64,000 bases of DNA, from contig NZ_CP060007.1 of the NCBI RefSeq assembly GCF_014168535.1, forward strand, positions 4,712,001 through 4,776,000. The letters are read 5' to 3'. Below are positions 17,798-25,958 of this stretch, in pieces. Each line of letters starts with the position of its first letter. Positions within the stretch are counted from its first letter, which is position 1. The DNA is from Lacibacter sediminis (GTDB taxonomy: Bacteria; Bacteroidota; Bacteroidia; Chitinophagales; Chitinophagaceae). Both the position numbers and the translations under genes were made by a program. Under the pieces are notes generated by a model that was not told where the DNA came from, made no database searches, and saw nothing but the letters and a program-made list of their open reading frames with translations.

Positions 17798-17981
17798 GCC
17801 GGGACAAACTCATTATGAGCGTTAACACCTAAAAAACAAACGCTTTGTGGCTGTGTAACTGCGGCCCTTGGAGATATGGGAACTACAGGACGGCTTCGCC
17901 TTGCAATAAGGCTTGCCTGCTCCGTTCCTCCGCATCCAAGCCTTATTGATATGGTGGTTCAGATAATTGATAAGTCCCGGC
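17798..17981 (+). ncRNA. Retron ncRNA (msr-msd)
   Basis: Bounded by a perfect 8-nt inverted repeat, the expected a1/a2 pair: GCCGGGAC at 17798-17805 and GTCCCGGC at 17974-17981. Inside, an early short stem AGCGTT...AACGCT fits an msr hairpin. A long msd-type stem is formed by CAATAAGGCTTG and CAAGCCTTATTG (12 bp), with a loop of about 20 nt. The element ends 7 nt before the reverse transcriptase ATG, exactly where retron ncRNAs lie. The branching guanosine and the msr/msd boundary cannot be fixed by eye. Known: retron ncRNA is partly reverse transcribed to give msDNA, which guards an anti-phage effector. Confidence 0.85.
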
Positions 17982-17988
17982 TATTTTT

Positions 17989-19017
17989 ATGGAGATAAAA
18001 CCATTTCATAGAAAGATTACTGACCTGCAGATACAGCAGTTCTTACACTTTAATAGTGTACATGATCTATCGCATCTAATAAACATCGATACGGACATTA
18101 TCGAACATGTATTAGATGAACCCAAAAGATATCATGAGTTCCCTATCCCAAAAAGAAAAGGAGGAAAGAGACTTATTCATTCGCCTTCACGGCCATTAAA
18201 AGACATACAAAAGCGATTATCAATATATCTCACAAGAATCTATCATGAGTATGCTCCGGCATATGTACATGGCTTTATCCGGTCAAATAAAAAAACATCA
18301 AGCAGGAATATTTTAACAAATGCAACTCAACACCTGGATCGTCCTTATGTACTTAATATAGATATTGAAAACTTCTTCCCTTCTATTAATGCAGAGCTTA
18401 TTAAAAGCGCTTTTAATAAGCTTCCCTTCCAGATGTATTCAGATGAAGGTGCCAGTATCATCAGCTTATTATTAACCAGAAATTGGATATTACCTGCAGG
18501 CAGTCCTGCATCACCCATTGTATCCAATATTATTTTCTACGAAACCGATATAGCTTTACATAAGTATTGCATAAAAAATAAGCTGGTTTATACCCGTTAT
18601 GCTGATGATCTTACTTTCTCGGGAGAGCTTATCAATGATCATATGACAGAAGCAATAAAGAAAATTATTATTTATCATGGCTTCATGATCAATGATAAGA
18701 AGGTACGGTTACAATCAAAACAATCCGCTCAATATGTTACCGGTATCAAGGTTAATAACAAGCTAAATGTGAACCGGAAATATATCAGACAGTTGAGGTC
18801 GATATTACATGATTGGGAATCCAACGGAATTGATATAGCATCGACCAGGTATTATGCCGGCAAACTTCATCGTTATCAAAACAGACTGGATATGTATACT
18901 TCCTTTAAAGCTTCTGTTCACGGAAAACTGGCATTTCTCCAGCAAATTAAACAAGAAGAACCTGTTCTTCAAGGTCTATATAAAAGATTCATAGCTCTTA
19001 AAAACACCTACATGTAG
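17989..19017 (+). CDS. Retron reverse transcriptase
   Basis: 342 residues. Seen: fingers/palm motifs PKRKGGKRLIHSP, the retron region X signature NATQH (NAxxH) at 111-115, DIENFFPSI at 125-133, GSPASPIVSN, the catalytic YADD at 204-207, and the region Y signature VTG at 250-252. The presence of both NAxxH and VTG distinguishes retron RTs from group II intron and DGR enzymes. Length is normal for retron RTs. The ncRNA sits directly upstream and a receiver-domain gene lies 43 bp downstream. Which neighbour is the effector is not obvious: no known retron toxin (HNH/ATPase, nucleosidase, two-TM, TIR, protease) is adjacent. Confidence 0.95.
   Translation: MEIKPFHRKITDLQIQQFLHFNSVHDLSHLINIDTDIIEHVLDEPKRYHEFPIPKRKGGKRLIHSPSRPLKDIQKRLSIYLTRIYHEYAPAYVHGFIRSNKKTSSRNILTNATQHLDRPYVLNIDIENFFPSINAELIKSAFNKLPFQMYSDEGASIISLLLTRNWILPAGSPASPIVSNIIFYETDIALHKYCIKNKLVYTRYADDLTFSGELINDHMTEAIKKIIIYHGFMINDKKVRLQSKQSAQYVTGIKVNNKLNVNRKYIRQLRSILHDWESNGIDIASTRYYAGKLHRYQNRLDMYTSFKASVHGKLAFLQQIKQEEPVLQGLYKRFIALKNTYM
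18395..18422. repeat. 28-nt perfect palindrome inside the RT gene
   Basis: The arms AGCTTATTAAAAGC and GCTTTTAATAAGCT abut with no spacer. The core AAAAGCGCTTTT recurs at 19026-19037 and partly at 19572-19581. It lies within coding sequence (the Leu-Ile-Lys-Ser-Ala-Phe-Asn-Lys region of the RT), so codon constraints make a chance 28-nt palindrome less expected. It may be a protein-binding site or a cruciform-forming sequence. Confidence 0.6.
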
Positions 19018-19023
19018 AATCTG

Positions 19024-19039
19024 ATAAAAGCGCTTTTAT
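19024..19039. repeat. 16-nt palindrome between RT and receiver genes
   Basis: ATAAAAGCGCTTTTAT is perfectly self-complementary and shares the AAAAGCGCTTTT core with the palindrome in the RT gene. A further partial copy, TAAAAGCGCTTAAAAG, follows the receiver gene at 19571-19586. The copies bracket the receiver gene. No T-run follows that would make this a convincing terminator. An operator is the simplest guess. Confidence 0.5.
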
Positions 19040-19060
19040 TTATCTTAAGTCTTACTAAAT

Positions 19061-19561
19061 ATGCGAAATAAGATTGTTTATTTAGATGATCAAGTATTAT
19101 ATCCAGATGCAGTAATGAAGCTTGTTGACCCAAAAAAAGAACGATTTCTTTTTATTAGGTTTCAGCATCCGGATGCCTGCTTAAAATATGTATTTAATTC
19201 GATAGAAAGTAATTCGAAGATTGATTTAATCATTACAGACTTTATTCATCCTGGTATGAATGGTTATGATTTTTCACTTTCCGTTCGTTCAATCGAATCT
19301 TCGTATTCATATTTCAAGCCGATCCCTATTATTCTATTGAGTTTCACAAACCCCTCCTACGAGCTATCTGAGAAAGATATACAAGAGCTTATGATAAAAA
19401 ACCCAGATAATGACAGAGAGTATTATGAGCGCTATCGGGAAAACCGTCGGGCTTTTAAACAAGCAGTAGATAATAACTTCTTTTCAGCCGTTTTAGGAAA
19501 ACATGTTGAAGGCACTGAAATATTGAAAGCTATTGAAAAGGCTTTGGAGAGCAATGAATAG
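19061..19561 (+). CDS. Receiver (REC) domain protein
   Basis: 166 residues, a stand-alone response-regulator receiver. Seen: the acidic pair Asp9-Asp10 (VYLDDQ), the phosphoacceptor Asp60 in LIITDFIHPGMNGYDF, Ser94/Thr96 in ILLSFTN, and Lys147 in AVLGK. An extra charged insertion (about 100-138) lies between beta4 and beta5. No output domain is fused and no histidine kinase is nearby. It follows the retron RT in the same direction, 43 bp downstream, and is bracketed by AAAAGCGCTT repeats. Inference: either a retron-linked accessory protein or an unrelated single-domain regulator. I know of no retron type defined by a REC protein. Confidence 0.8.
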   Translation: MRNKIVYLDDQVLYPDAVMKLVDPKKERFLFIRFQHPDACLKYVFNSIESNSKIDLIITDFIHPGMNGYDFSLSVRSIESSYSYFKPIPIILLSFTNPSYELSEKDIQELMIKNPDNDREYYERYRENRRAFKQAVDNNFFSAVLGKHVEGTEILKAIEKALESNE

Positions 19562-19641
19562 CTAGATATATAAAAGCGCTTAAAAGTGCTTGTGCTTGCC
19601 TAAACAGTTTAACGACCACAAATCCGATCATGTTAGATTCA

Positions 19642-22600
19642 CTATTCGTTTTTAATAATCTTAAGAACGTATTCACTCCTTCCGATATTCACTTTTAAGA
19701 AATATAACCCATTTGGTAAATTGCTGATACCTACATAGTGCATGAAATTTTCTGAATTAATATTAGCTCTATCGGTCACAAGTGTTTGGCCCAGCACATT
19801 TAATATCTGAAACGAAACATTTTTGAACTGGGCACCATTAATATGTAAATAAAAGAGCCCTGAGTTTGGATTTGGAGTTACAAACAGCTGATGCAAATCT
19901 TCCACGTTGCTTGTGCTTGTTGGAAACGAAACCTGAACATCAAGTATTCTTACATCACTACTATCACAAGTGTTTAAAGCTCTTACCGATACAGTATGAT
20001 TACCAATTGATGTCCAATTGATATTTATCAAATTGGTATTTTGTCCGTTAATAATATTTCCACCGCCACTTATCGTCCAATAATACCCTGTTGCGTTAGC
20101 AGTACTGGAAATCGCATAACTAGTTGACTGGCCAATTGACACACTTGTGCTGCCATTAATAAGCAGTGGCGAATCAGGTTTCTTGTTAACGACGACTTTC
20201 AAAGTATCAGAGAACTGTACACAATTATCTATGTTCACAGAAACATAATAATTACCTGATTGATTAACTGTAATTGTTCTTGTAGTTAATCCATTGCTCC
20301 ATTGATAAGTACAGCTTCCGCAATCCATAGCAGATAATATTACATTGCTGCCTTCGCAGAAAGTGGTAGGCCCGCTTGCTTTAATCAACAATCCTGACGG
20401 AGGAGCTTTGTAAAAAGAGGTTGTGATTATTGAACTCCAATTATTTAATGAATCCTGAAATTGCACATTGACTATATGATTACCTACTAATAAGTCAGAT
20501 GTACAAATATCCTTCAATAACTCAAAATCACTACTTGGGCTTGCCAAGACCACAACAGTTGTATCGGATACTTTAGAATCAAACCAATACCGATACCTTT
20601 TCACTTTTTTTTCTTTTGCTTCGGCATTTAAGCTTCTATAGAAGAAAGAAGAAGTTATCACACTCCAAACTCCAACGCTGTTTTCAAATCGAGTGTGTAA
20701 TACATGCAATCCAGGTTCGATATTTTTAACGGATAGATTTGACAAGATTTGTATATCGTCAAATTCGGATAAATTTAAAGAGACGCTATCCTTAACGTCA
20801 TCGTCAATCCAGTATTGAAATTTTTTAATTTTCCCTAAAGTTGAATTCTGTATATATATAAAATCGCTGGTTGCGGTTGTCCAATGCTTACCATTTGGTT
20901 TAAATCGGAAATGAAGTGTATGCAAGCCAGTTGCAAGATTCCCAGATTCGATATCATTTATTAAGAAATAATTTGAACTACTAGATACGCCGGTTGAAAT
21001 TTTGGAATTGTAATTATTGTCAAACCAATATTCATATTGTGCGCCTCCAGTTGGAATGTTTTGGTTAAGTTTATAAATTAAAGATGTGCTAATTGAACTC
21101 CAATGTTCTCCATCAGGCTTGAACCGTATATTAAATGTATGAAGCCCGGAAGATAAAGTTTCTAAGGAAATATTTTGAATTATAAATGCTTCTGAAGCAG
21201 GAAGAAGAAAGCCAAGTTCTTTCTCATCAAACTTATCATCTATCCAGTATTCATATTTTGACAGTCCTGCAGGAGTCAATGGATTTATCTTATATATCGT
21301 TTCTGAAAGATAACTGCTATGTCTATTAAATCGATCCGAAAAACCAATGTTAATTGTATGTAGTCCCGGGCTTAAAGATGCCATAGGAATGGAAGCTTTT
21401 AATTCGTAATTGTTGGCTGAGAGGTTTGAAACTTTGACATTATTATCAAATTCGTTATCAAACCAATACGAATATGCTTTAATAGGCTGGCCTGTAGATG
21501 TCGGTTGTGATGTGGCAACTACGTTCAATATTGTGGTAGCAAAGTTATTAGTATTATCACATTCCTCAATCTGACCTCTTCCATCAGCAGCGAAAAAAAC
21601 ATAATAGGTCCCCGTTGGAATCCAGGAAGGTATTTGCATTTGTTTCGAAAGACTTGCTGAAGAAGATTGTATAGAAAGAATTTCAGATACCTCCATCTCA
21701 TCAATGTATATATCCCCATTTAAGCCTGGCGTTAATACATCATCCTCTGAAAGATGAATGTTGACAAAATGAGGAGCGTTGGCGGAAGTATTACCGATAT
21801 TCTTCACTTTACACCCAATCGATATTGTTTGCCCGGAGTTAATTAATGAAGGATTTGTAAATTGGTCAATTACGATTAAATCAGAACAGTTGCCCAAAAC
21901 TGTTATTTGTACTGTTGCAAAATTGTTATCCTCTACACATTCGCTTATAATATTAGTGCCATCAGCAGAAATAAAAATGTAATATGAACCAGGCGTTGTG
22001 TTTGATGGAATTGTAACATTTAAATTCAATAATTCTGTCTGAGTTCCGGGTTGAAGTGTTTGAGTTACCGATATTTCCCCTAAATACAAATCTCCATTTT
22101 GCCCAGGAGTAAGAATGTTGTTAGAAGATAAATGAAGACTTACAATGTTAGGTCCAGCACTCACGACTCCTTTAGCTTTTTCCTTAAATCTTATCGAAAT
22201 AGTTTCACCTGGAATTACAGTTGATTTAGGAGTTGATTGGTCAACAATAACAAGCTCCGGACAATCCGAACATGCCATTGAAGAGTTAAGCGATTTTCTA
22301 AATATTCCATTAGCCATCGTCATTTCAATTCTCTTAGCTTGGTCCAATGTAAACATCACATGACAATCATCAGGAGAATAGCCCATATGATTGCACTCCA
22401 TATCGGGTAAATTTTGAAGATCAGGACATGTATCATATTTATCTCTACATTCACTGGAGTTATAGCTATATTGAGGTGGAGTATCTTTGCATCTGTCACC
22501 CACTAAATATCCATCTTGACCACCCCCTTGACATTCAAAGATTGTGTTGCCAGCTTCGTCTTGTTTAAATGTTTCAAAAGTATGATAGAGGCCTAACCAA

Positions 22601-23406
22601 TGACCTATCTCGTGGGTTGCAACTCTTCCTAAAGGATGGAGATTAAATATTACCTTATTAATGCCGAAATATTTACTATATATCCAGATACCACTTGTTT
22701 TTTCTGTTTCAATATTAAAGGACTGTAATGGCAACTCTGGAAATGTCGTTGTATCTGGAAATGTCGGGTATCGAGCGTATCCACTTAGAATCTCATTTAA
22801 AGACTGTTTCTTATCAGATACCCAAATATTCAAATATCTTTTAGGATCCCAAATTGTATTTGGCTTTATAATAAGCTCGAAATAATTTGTAAAAACTTCC
22901 CTGCTTTGAGTGCCAGCTACAATATCCCACCCTTTGGCCTTCCAATTTATTCGATTCACTCCAGGTTCTTGCAATAAGTTTCCATCAGGGTCTGTTTTTG
23001 CTAAGCAGAATTGTACTCTTGTGTTACCTGCGATGACTGATTGAAAATTACCTGGAGTGTTAATGACATCTGAATTACTACCAGAAAAGTCAGCATTAAG
23101 AACATCTATTTGGGACTTTATTCTATCCCATGAAATATTTTCATCCTCCCCAACTGCCTCTCCGCCATGTAAAACATGAACTACAACCGGAATGACATAA
23201 TTCGTAGATGAGAAACGTCCTGTTATTTTGGCCTTCTCAAAATTTACAAGTCGTTTATTAAAATCACGATCCCAACTTAAAGACGGTGTACCAGCTCCAC
23301 ATGGCTGAAGAATTGGAAAAATTGAGTCTTTTGCCTGCCCAAAACAAAATTGGGCTAGCATACTCAGCACAAAAAAACACACACAAGTGTATAGCAATCT
23401 TCCCAT
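19642..23406 (-). CDS. Secreted M43-type metalloprotease with CARDB, repeat modules and T9SS sorting domain
   Basis: 1254 residues. Seen: a signal peptide (residues about 1-23), a pappalysin-like catalytic domain with the zinc site HEIGHWLGLYH starting at 265, Cys-rich loops after it, two CARDB-like adhesion domains (about 390-630) each with PGxTISI/NxGxT and DxNNFA patterns, and five modules that each begin YWFDN/YWIDD and end LHTxNxRF...HWSS (20400-21490 in the DNA). An Ig/PKD-like region follows, then a type IX sorting domain (VTPNPNSG...SNLPNGLYFLKV) at the end. Known: such proteins are exported by the Bacteroidota type IX system. It is followed upstream by another exported protein 18 bp away. 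Confidence 0.9.
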   Translation of the reverse strand: MGRLLYTCVCFFVLSMLAQFCFGQAKDSIFPILQPCGAGTPSLSWDRDFNKRLVNFEKAKITGRFSSTNYVIPVVVHVLHGGEAVGEDENISWDRIKSQIDVLNADFSGSNSDVINTPGNFQSVIAGNTRVQFCLAKTDPDGNLLQEPGVNRINWKAKGWDIVAGTQSREVFTNYFELIIKPNTIWDPKRYLNIWVSDKKQSLNEILSGYARYPTFPDTTTFPELPLQSFNIETEKTSGIWIYSKYFGINKVIFNLHPLGRVATHEIGHWLGLYHTFETFKQDEAGNTIFECQGGGQDGYLVGDRCKDTPPQYSYNSSECRDKYDTCPDLQNLPDMECNHMGYSPDDCHVMFTLDQAKRIEMTMANGIFRKSLNSSMACSDCPELVIVDQSTPKSTVIPGETISIRFKEKAKGVVSAGPNIVSLHLSSNNILTPGQNGDLYLGEISVTQTLQPGTQTELLNLNVTIPSNTTPGSYYIFISADGTNIISECVEDNNFATVQITVLGNCSDLIVIDQFTNPSLINSGQTISIGCKVKNIGNTSANAPHFVNIHLSEDDVLTPGLNGDIYIDEMEVSEILSIQSSSASLSKQMQIPSWIPTGTYYVFFAADGRGQIEECDNTNNFATTILNVVATSQPTSTGQPIKAYSYWFDNEFDNNVKVSNLSANNYELKASIPMASLSPGLHTINIGFSDRFNRHSSYLSETIYKINPLTPAGLSKYEYWIDDKFDEKELGFLLPASEAFIIQNISLETLSSGLHTFNIRFKPDGEHWSSISTSLIYKLNQNIPTGGAQYEYWFDNNYNSKISTGVSSSSNYFLINDIESGNLATGLHTLHFRFKPNGKHWTTATSDFIYIQNSTLGKIKKFQYWIDDDVKDSVSLNLSEFDDIQILSNLSVKNIEPGLHVLHTRFENSVGVWSVITSSFFYRSLNAEAKEKKVKRYRYWFDSKVSDTTVVVLASPSSDFELLKDICTSDLLVGNHIVNVQFQDSLNNWSSIITTSFYKAPPSGLLIKASGPTTFCEGSNVILSAMDCGSCTYQWSNGLTTRTITVNQSGNYYVSVNIDNCVQFSDTLKVVVNKKPDSPLLINGSTSVSIGQSTSYAISSTANATGYYWTISGGGNIINGQNTNLININWTSIGNHTVSVRALNTCDSSDVRILDVQVSFPTSTSNVEDLHQLFVTPNPNSGLFYLHINGAQFKNVSFQILNVLGQTLVTDRANINSENFMHYVGISNLPNGLYFLKVNIGRSEYVLKIIKNE

Positions 23407-23424
23407 TGCAAATATTTAGTTTAC

Positions 23425-24528
23425 CTAATTATTGGTCCTGACTTTAATTTGAATATTCAGATTACCTAAGCTATCTGTTTGTGGAGCGATTTTCTTAAAA
23501 TAGATATGAGGGTTTGAAGGTACCCATCCAGCACTTGTTGGACTAGAAGTCCCATAGATTCCAGCATCTGTTCCATCTGTACCAGAGTTTTTACCGGGGC
23601 TAGAAGATTTTAGCCGATAATTATCTTTAAAGGGATCAAAAGGTGATGCAGTATACGATTCAAATACTTCAGAGGCACTTCCTGCAAACATTGTATTCGT
23701 TTCAGAACCTTGTGTTGCTGCGCAGTTTTGAAAAGGAGAACTAAGTCCAATTCGAACATTGTTCGTAAATGAATTATTACAAACACTGCCGATACTTAAA
23801 GTGAAAAAAATATTATTCTCAAAGTTGCAATTCGTTACTGTACCAGGAAAAAGATAATTAAACGAACCAGAATTTGTATTTAAAAATATGTTGTTTTTAA
23901 ATGCGCAAGAAGTTGGGTTGCCTGTAACACTACTACGAATGACATTATTTAAGAAAAGGTTCTCTGTTGCTTCACGAGCTAAAATTATATTGCCTGAAAT
24001 GATGCAATCCTTCACAAGAATTCGTTTTGGATAACTTTCAAAAGGCGCAGTAACTGAAAAATTTAAATGGATATCGCCTCCAACCCTGCACCTCTTAATT
24101 GAGTAGTTTTCGAAACCAACTTCATTGGGATTGTATGAAAATGCAATATTTCCAGAAACAATATTTACCCCCTCAATACTCCCTCCTTGTGCGCCGTTAT
24201 CCAAAATAAAGCTGTTTGAAATTTGAGTTCTGCCCGTTGCAACTGACGAATCAGGATGAATACCCGCACCAAAAATGAACAAACGTTTTTTTATTACAGG
24301 AGCGCTAAATGTTCCACCTGGCAAATATAAAAAATCGCCATCCTGTGCAACTGAATATGCCGAATCCCACGACGATCTTATAAATGTTTGACCATCTGGC
24401 CGTACAACAGCAAATTGTGGGGTTTGAGCACCAGTCTGATTAATAAAAAATTGCAGAGTCGAAACAATAAGTACTTTCTTTGTTATCGACAATAAAAGAC
24501 TGGATTTGCCAATAGAGTAAATCTTCAT
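23425..24528 (-). CDS. Exported right-handed parallel beta-helix protein
   Basis: About 367 residues from the ATG at 24528; a TTG two codons earlier is less likely. Seen: a signal region ending near GAQ, then repeated short-strand turns with NNV, NNIF and FENNIFF patterns (about residues 150-260), typical of parallel beta-helix (pectate-lyase-like or right-handed beta-helix) proteins. The end lacks a clear sorting domain. No catalytic residues can be assigned. It probably forms an operon with the downstream protease (18 bp gap). Inference: cell-surface or periplasmic carbohydrate- or matrix-binding protein. Confidence 0.7.
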   Translation of the reverse strand: MKIYSIGKSSLLLSITKKVLIVSTLQFFINQTGAQTPQFAVVRPDGQTFIRSSWDSAYSVAQDGDFLYLPGGTFSAPVIKKRLFIFGAGIHPDSSVATGRTQISNSFILDNGAQGGSIEGVNIVSGNIAFSYNPNEVGFENYSIKRCRVGGDIHLNFSVTAPFESYPKRILVKDCIISGNIILAREATENLFLNNVIRSSVTGNPTSCAFKNNIFLNTNSGSFNYLFPGTVTNCNFENNIFFTLSIGSVCNNSFTNNVRIGLSSPFQNCAATQGSETNTMFAGSASEVFESYTASPFDPFKDNYRLKSSSPGKNSGTDGTDAGIYGTSSPTSAGWVPSNPHIYFKKIAPQTDSLGNLNIQIKVRTNN

Positions 24529-24799
24529 TTGCAAACGCTTTACAAGTGTAAAAATTGGGTAATAAAGGTGTTTCAGAAAGGAGATTGAGTTTGTAGCTAT
24601 ATCAAATCTTGGTAGTATTATCCAAAGTAATCGACTAAATCTAATCTACAAATTATTTCTTAAATTCAAAGTGCTTGATACAAAATTATTTCGGGCACAT
24701 AAATAAACCCTAGCAAATGTTTCATTTCCGATAAGCAATACATTATTAATCAATAAGTGCCTTCTCTATCTCTTCAACCGTAAATGTGTTCATAGCTTA

Positions 24800-25939
24800 T
24801 TATTTCTTTAATACAAGATCTTCTTTCGCTGCCCAGATACCAATATCCTGTTTGCTTAATGCTGCTGCCATCAGATCTGGAAATTTATCGGGTGTACAGG
24901 CAAACACAGGAATGCCGAGTGTTGCCAGGAAGTTGGCATTCTCATGATCGTAAGAGGGTGCGCCTTCATCATTCAATGCTAACAATACAACTACCTGCAC
25001 ACCTGCTGCTGCAAGCTCTGTTGCACGTTTGCGCATACCGGCCACATCACCACCTTCATACAAATCGGTGATCAAGACCAACACAGTATCAGTAGGACGT
25101 GTAATAATTTGCTGGCAATAAGTGAGCGCTGCATCAATATCTGTTCCGCCACCTAACTGCACACCAAATAATAATTCAACCGGATCAGTAAGTTCTTCTG
25201 TAAGATCAGCAACCGCTGTATCAAACACAACCATCTTTGTTTTGATGGCAGGGATAGAAGCCATCACCGATCCAAAAATACCGGAGTACACAACCGAGGT
25301 GCCCATGGAACCACTCTGGTCCAAACAAAGCACCACATCTTTTAACGATGTACGCTTACGGCCATAACCGATTCTTGTTTCGGGAATAATGGTTTTATAC
25401 TCGGGTTGATAATGTTTCAGATTTTTCTGAATGGTGGCATGCCAGTTGATCTCGTTATGTTTAGGTCTTCTGTTTCTTGTACTTCTGTTTAAACTTCCAA
25501 CAACAGCCTGTTGCGTAGGTTGCGCCAGCTTCTTCATCAACTCATCTACTACTTTACGCACCACCATGCGTGCTGTGTCTTTTGTTTTATCGGGTATCAC
25601 ATGGCTTAAGGTCATGAGTGTTGCTACAAGATGCACATCGGGTTCTACATTTTCCAGCATCTCTTTTTCAAACAGCATTTGCGTGAGCTCCAATCGTTGC
25701 AATGCATCTCTTTGCATCACCTGTACAACCGTGTTGGGGAAGAAGGTTCTGATATCACCTAACCAACGGCTGACGTTGGGCGATGAAGGACCCAGCCCGC
25801 CTTTGCGATCTGTATCGTACAAAGCACCGAGTGTTTTGTCCATCTGCAGATCATTGCCCTGCAACGTGAAACCTGTTCCATCGCTCTGTTCTCCACCGAG
25901 GATCATCCGCCATTTACGTATCAGTTGCTCGTTTGCCAT
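24800..25939 (-). CDS. VWA domain protein of the MoxR/DUF5682/SWIM operon
   Basis: 379 residues. The C-terminal half is a von Willebrand A domain with an intact metal site: DQSGSMG near residue 205, a Thr in GGGTDIDAAL, and ITDLYEGG. The N-terminal half (about 1-190) is helical and carries many charged residues. Known: VWA proteins paired with MoxR AAA+ ATPases act as adaptors or targets of remodelling. It is the last gene of the operon, 19 bp after DUF5682. Inference: substrate adaptor for the MoxR ATPase encoded at 28258-29340. Confidence 0.9.
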   Translation of the reverse strand: MANEQLIRKWRMILGGEQSDGTGFTLQGNDLQMDKTLGALYDTDRKGGLGPSSPNVSRWLGDIRTFFPNTVVQVMQRDALQRLELTQMLFEKEMLENVEPDVHLVATLMTLSHVIPDKTKDTARMVVRKVVDELMKKLAQPTQQAVVGSLNRSTRNRRPKHNEINWHATIQKNLKHYQPEYKTIIPETRIGYGRKRTSLKDVVLCLDQSGSMGTSVVYSGIFGSVMASIPAIKTKMVVFDTAVADLTEELTDPVELLFGVQLGGGTDIDAALTYCQQIITRPTDTVLVLITDLYEGGDVAGMRKRATELAAAGVQVVVLLALNDEGAPSYDHENANFLATLGIPVFACTPDKFPDLMAAALSKQDIGIWAAKEDLVLKK

Positions 25940-25958
25940 TGGTAATTGTTTTGTTTCA

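Noticed and set aside
18395..19586. A CRISPR array from the AAAAGCGCTTTT repeats
   Set aside because: Copies are few, unevenly spaced and within or around coding genes; there are no spacers or cas genes.
24746..24793. A 15-codon frame (MNTFTVEEIEKALID) just after the VWA gene stop
   Set aside because: Too short to support as a gene; no promoter or homology that I can see. It may be a relic of a longer gene, but nothing proves it.
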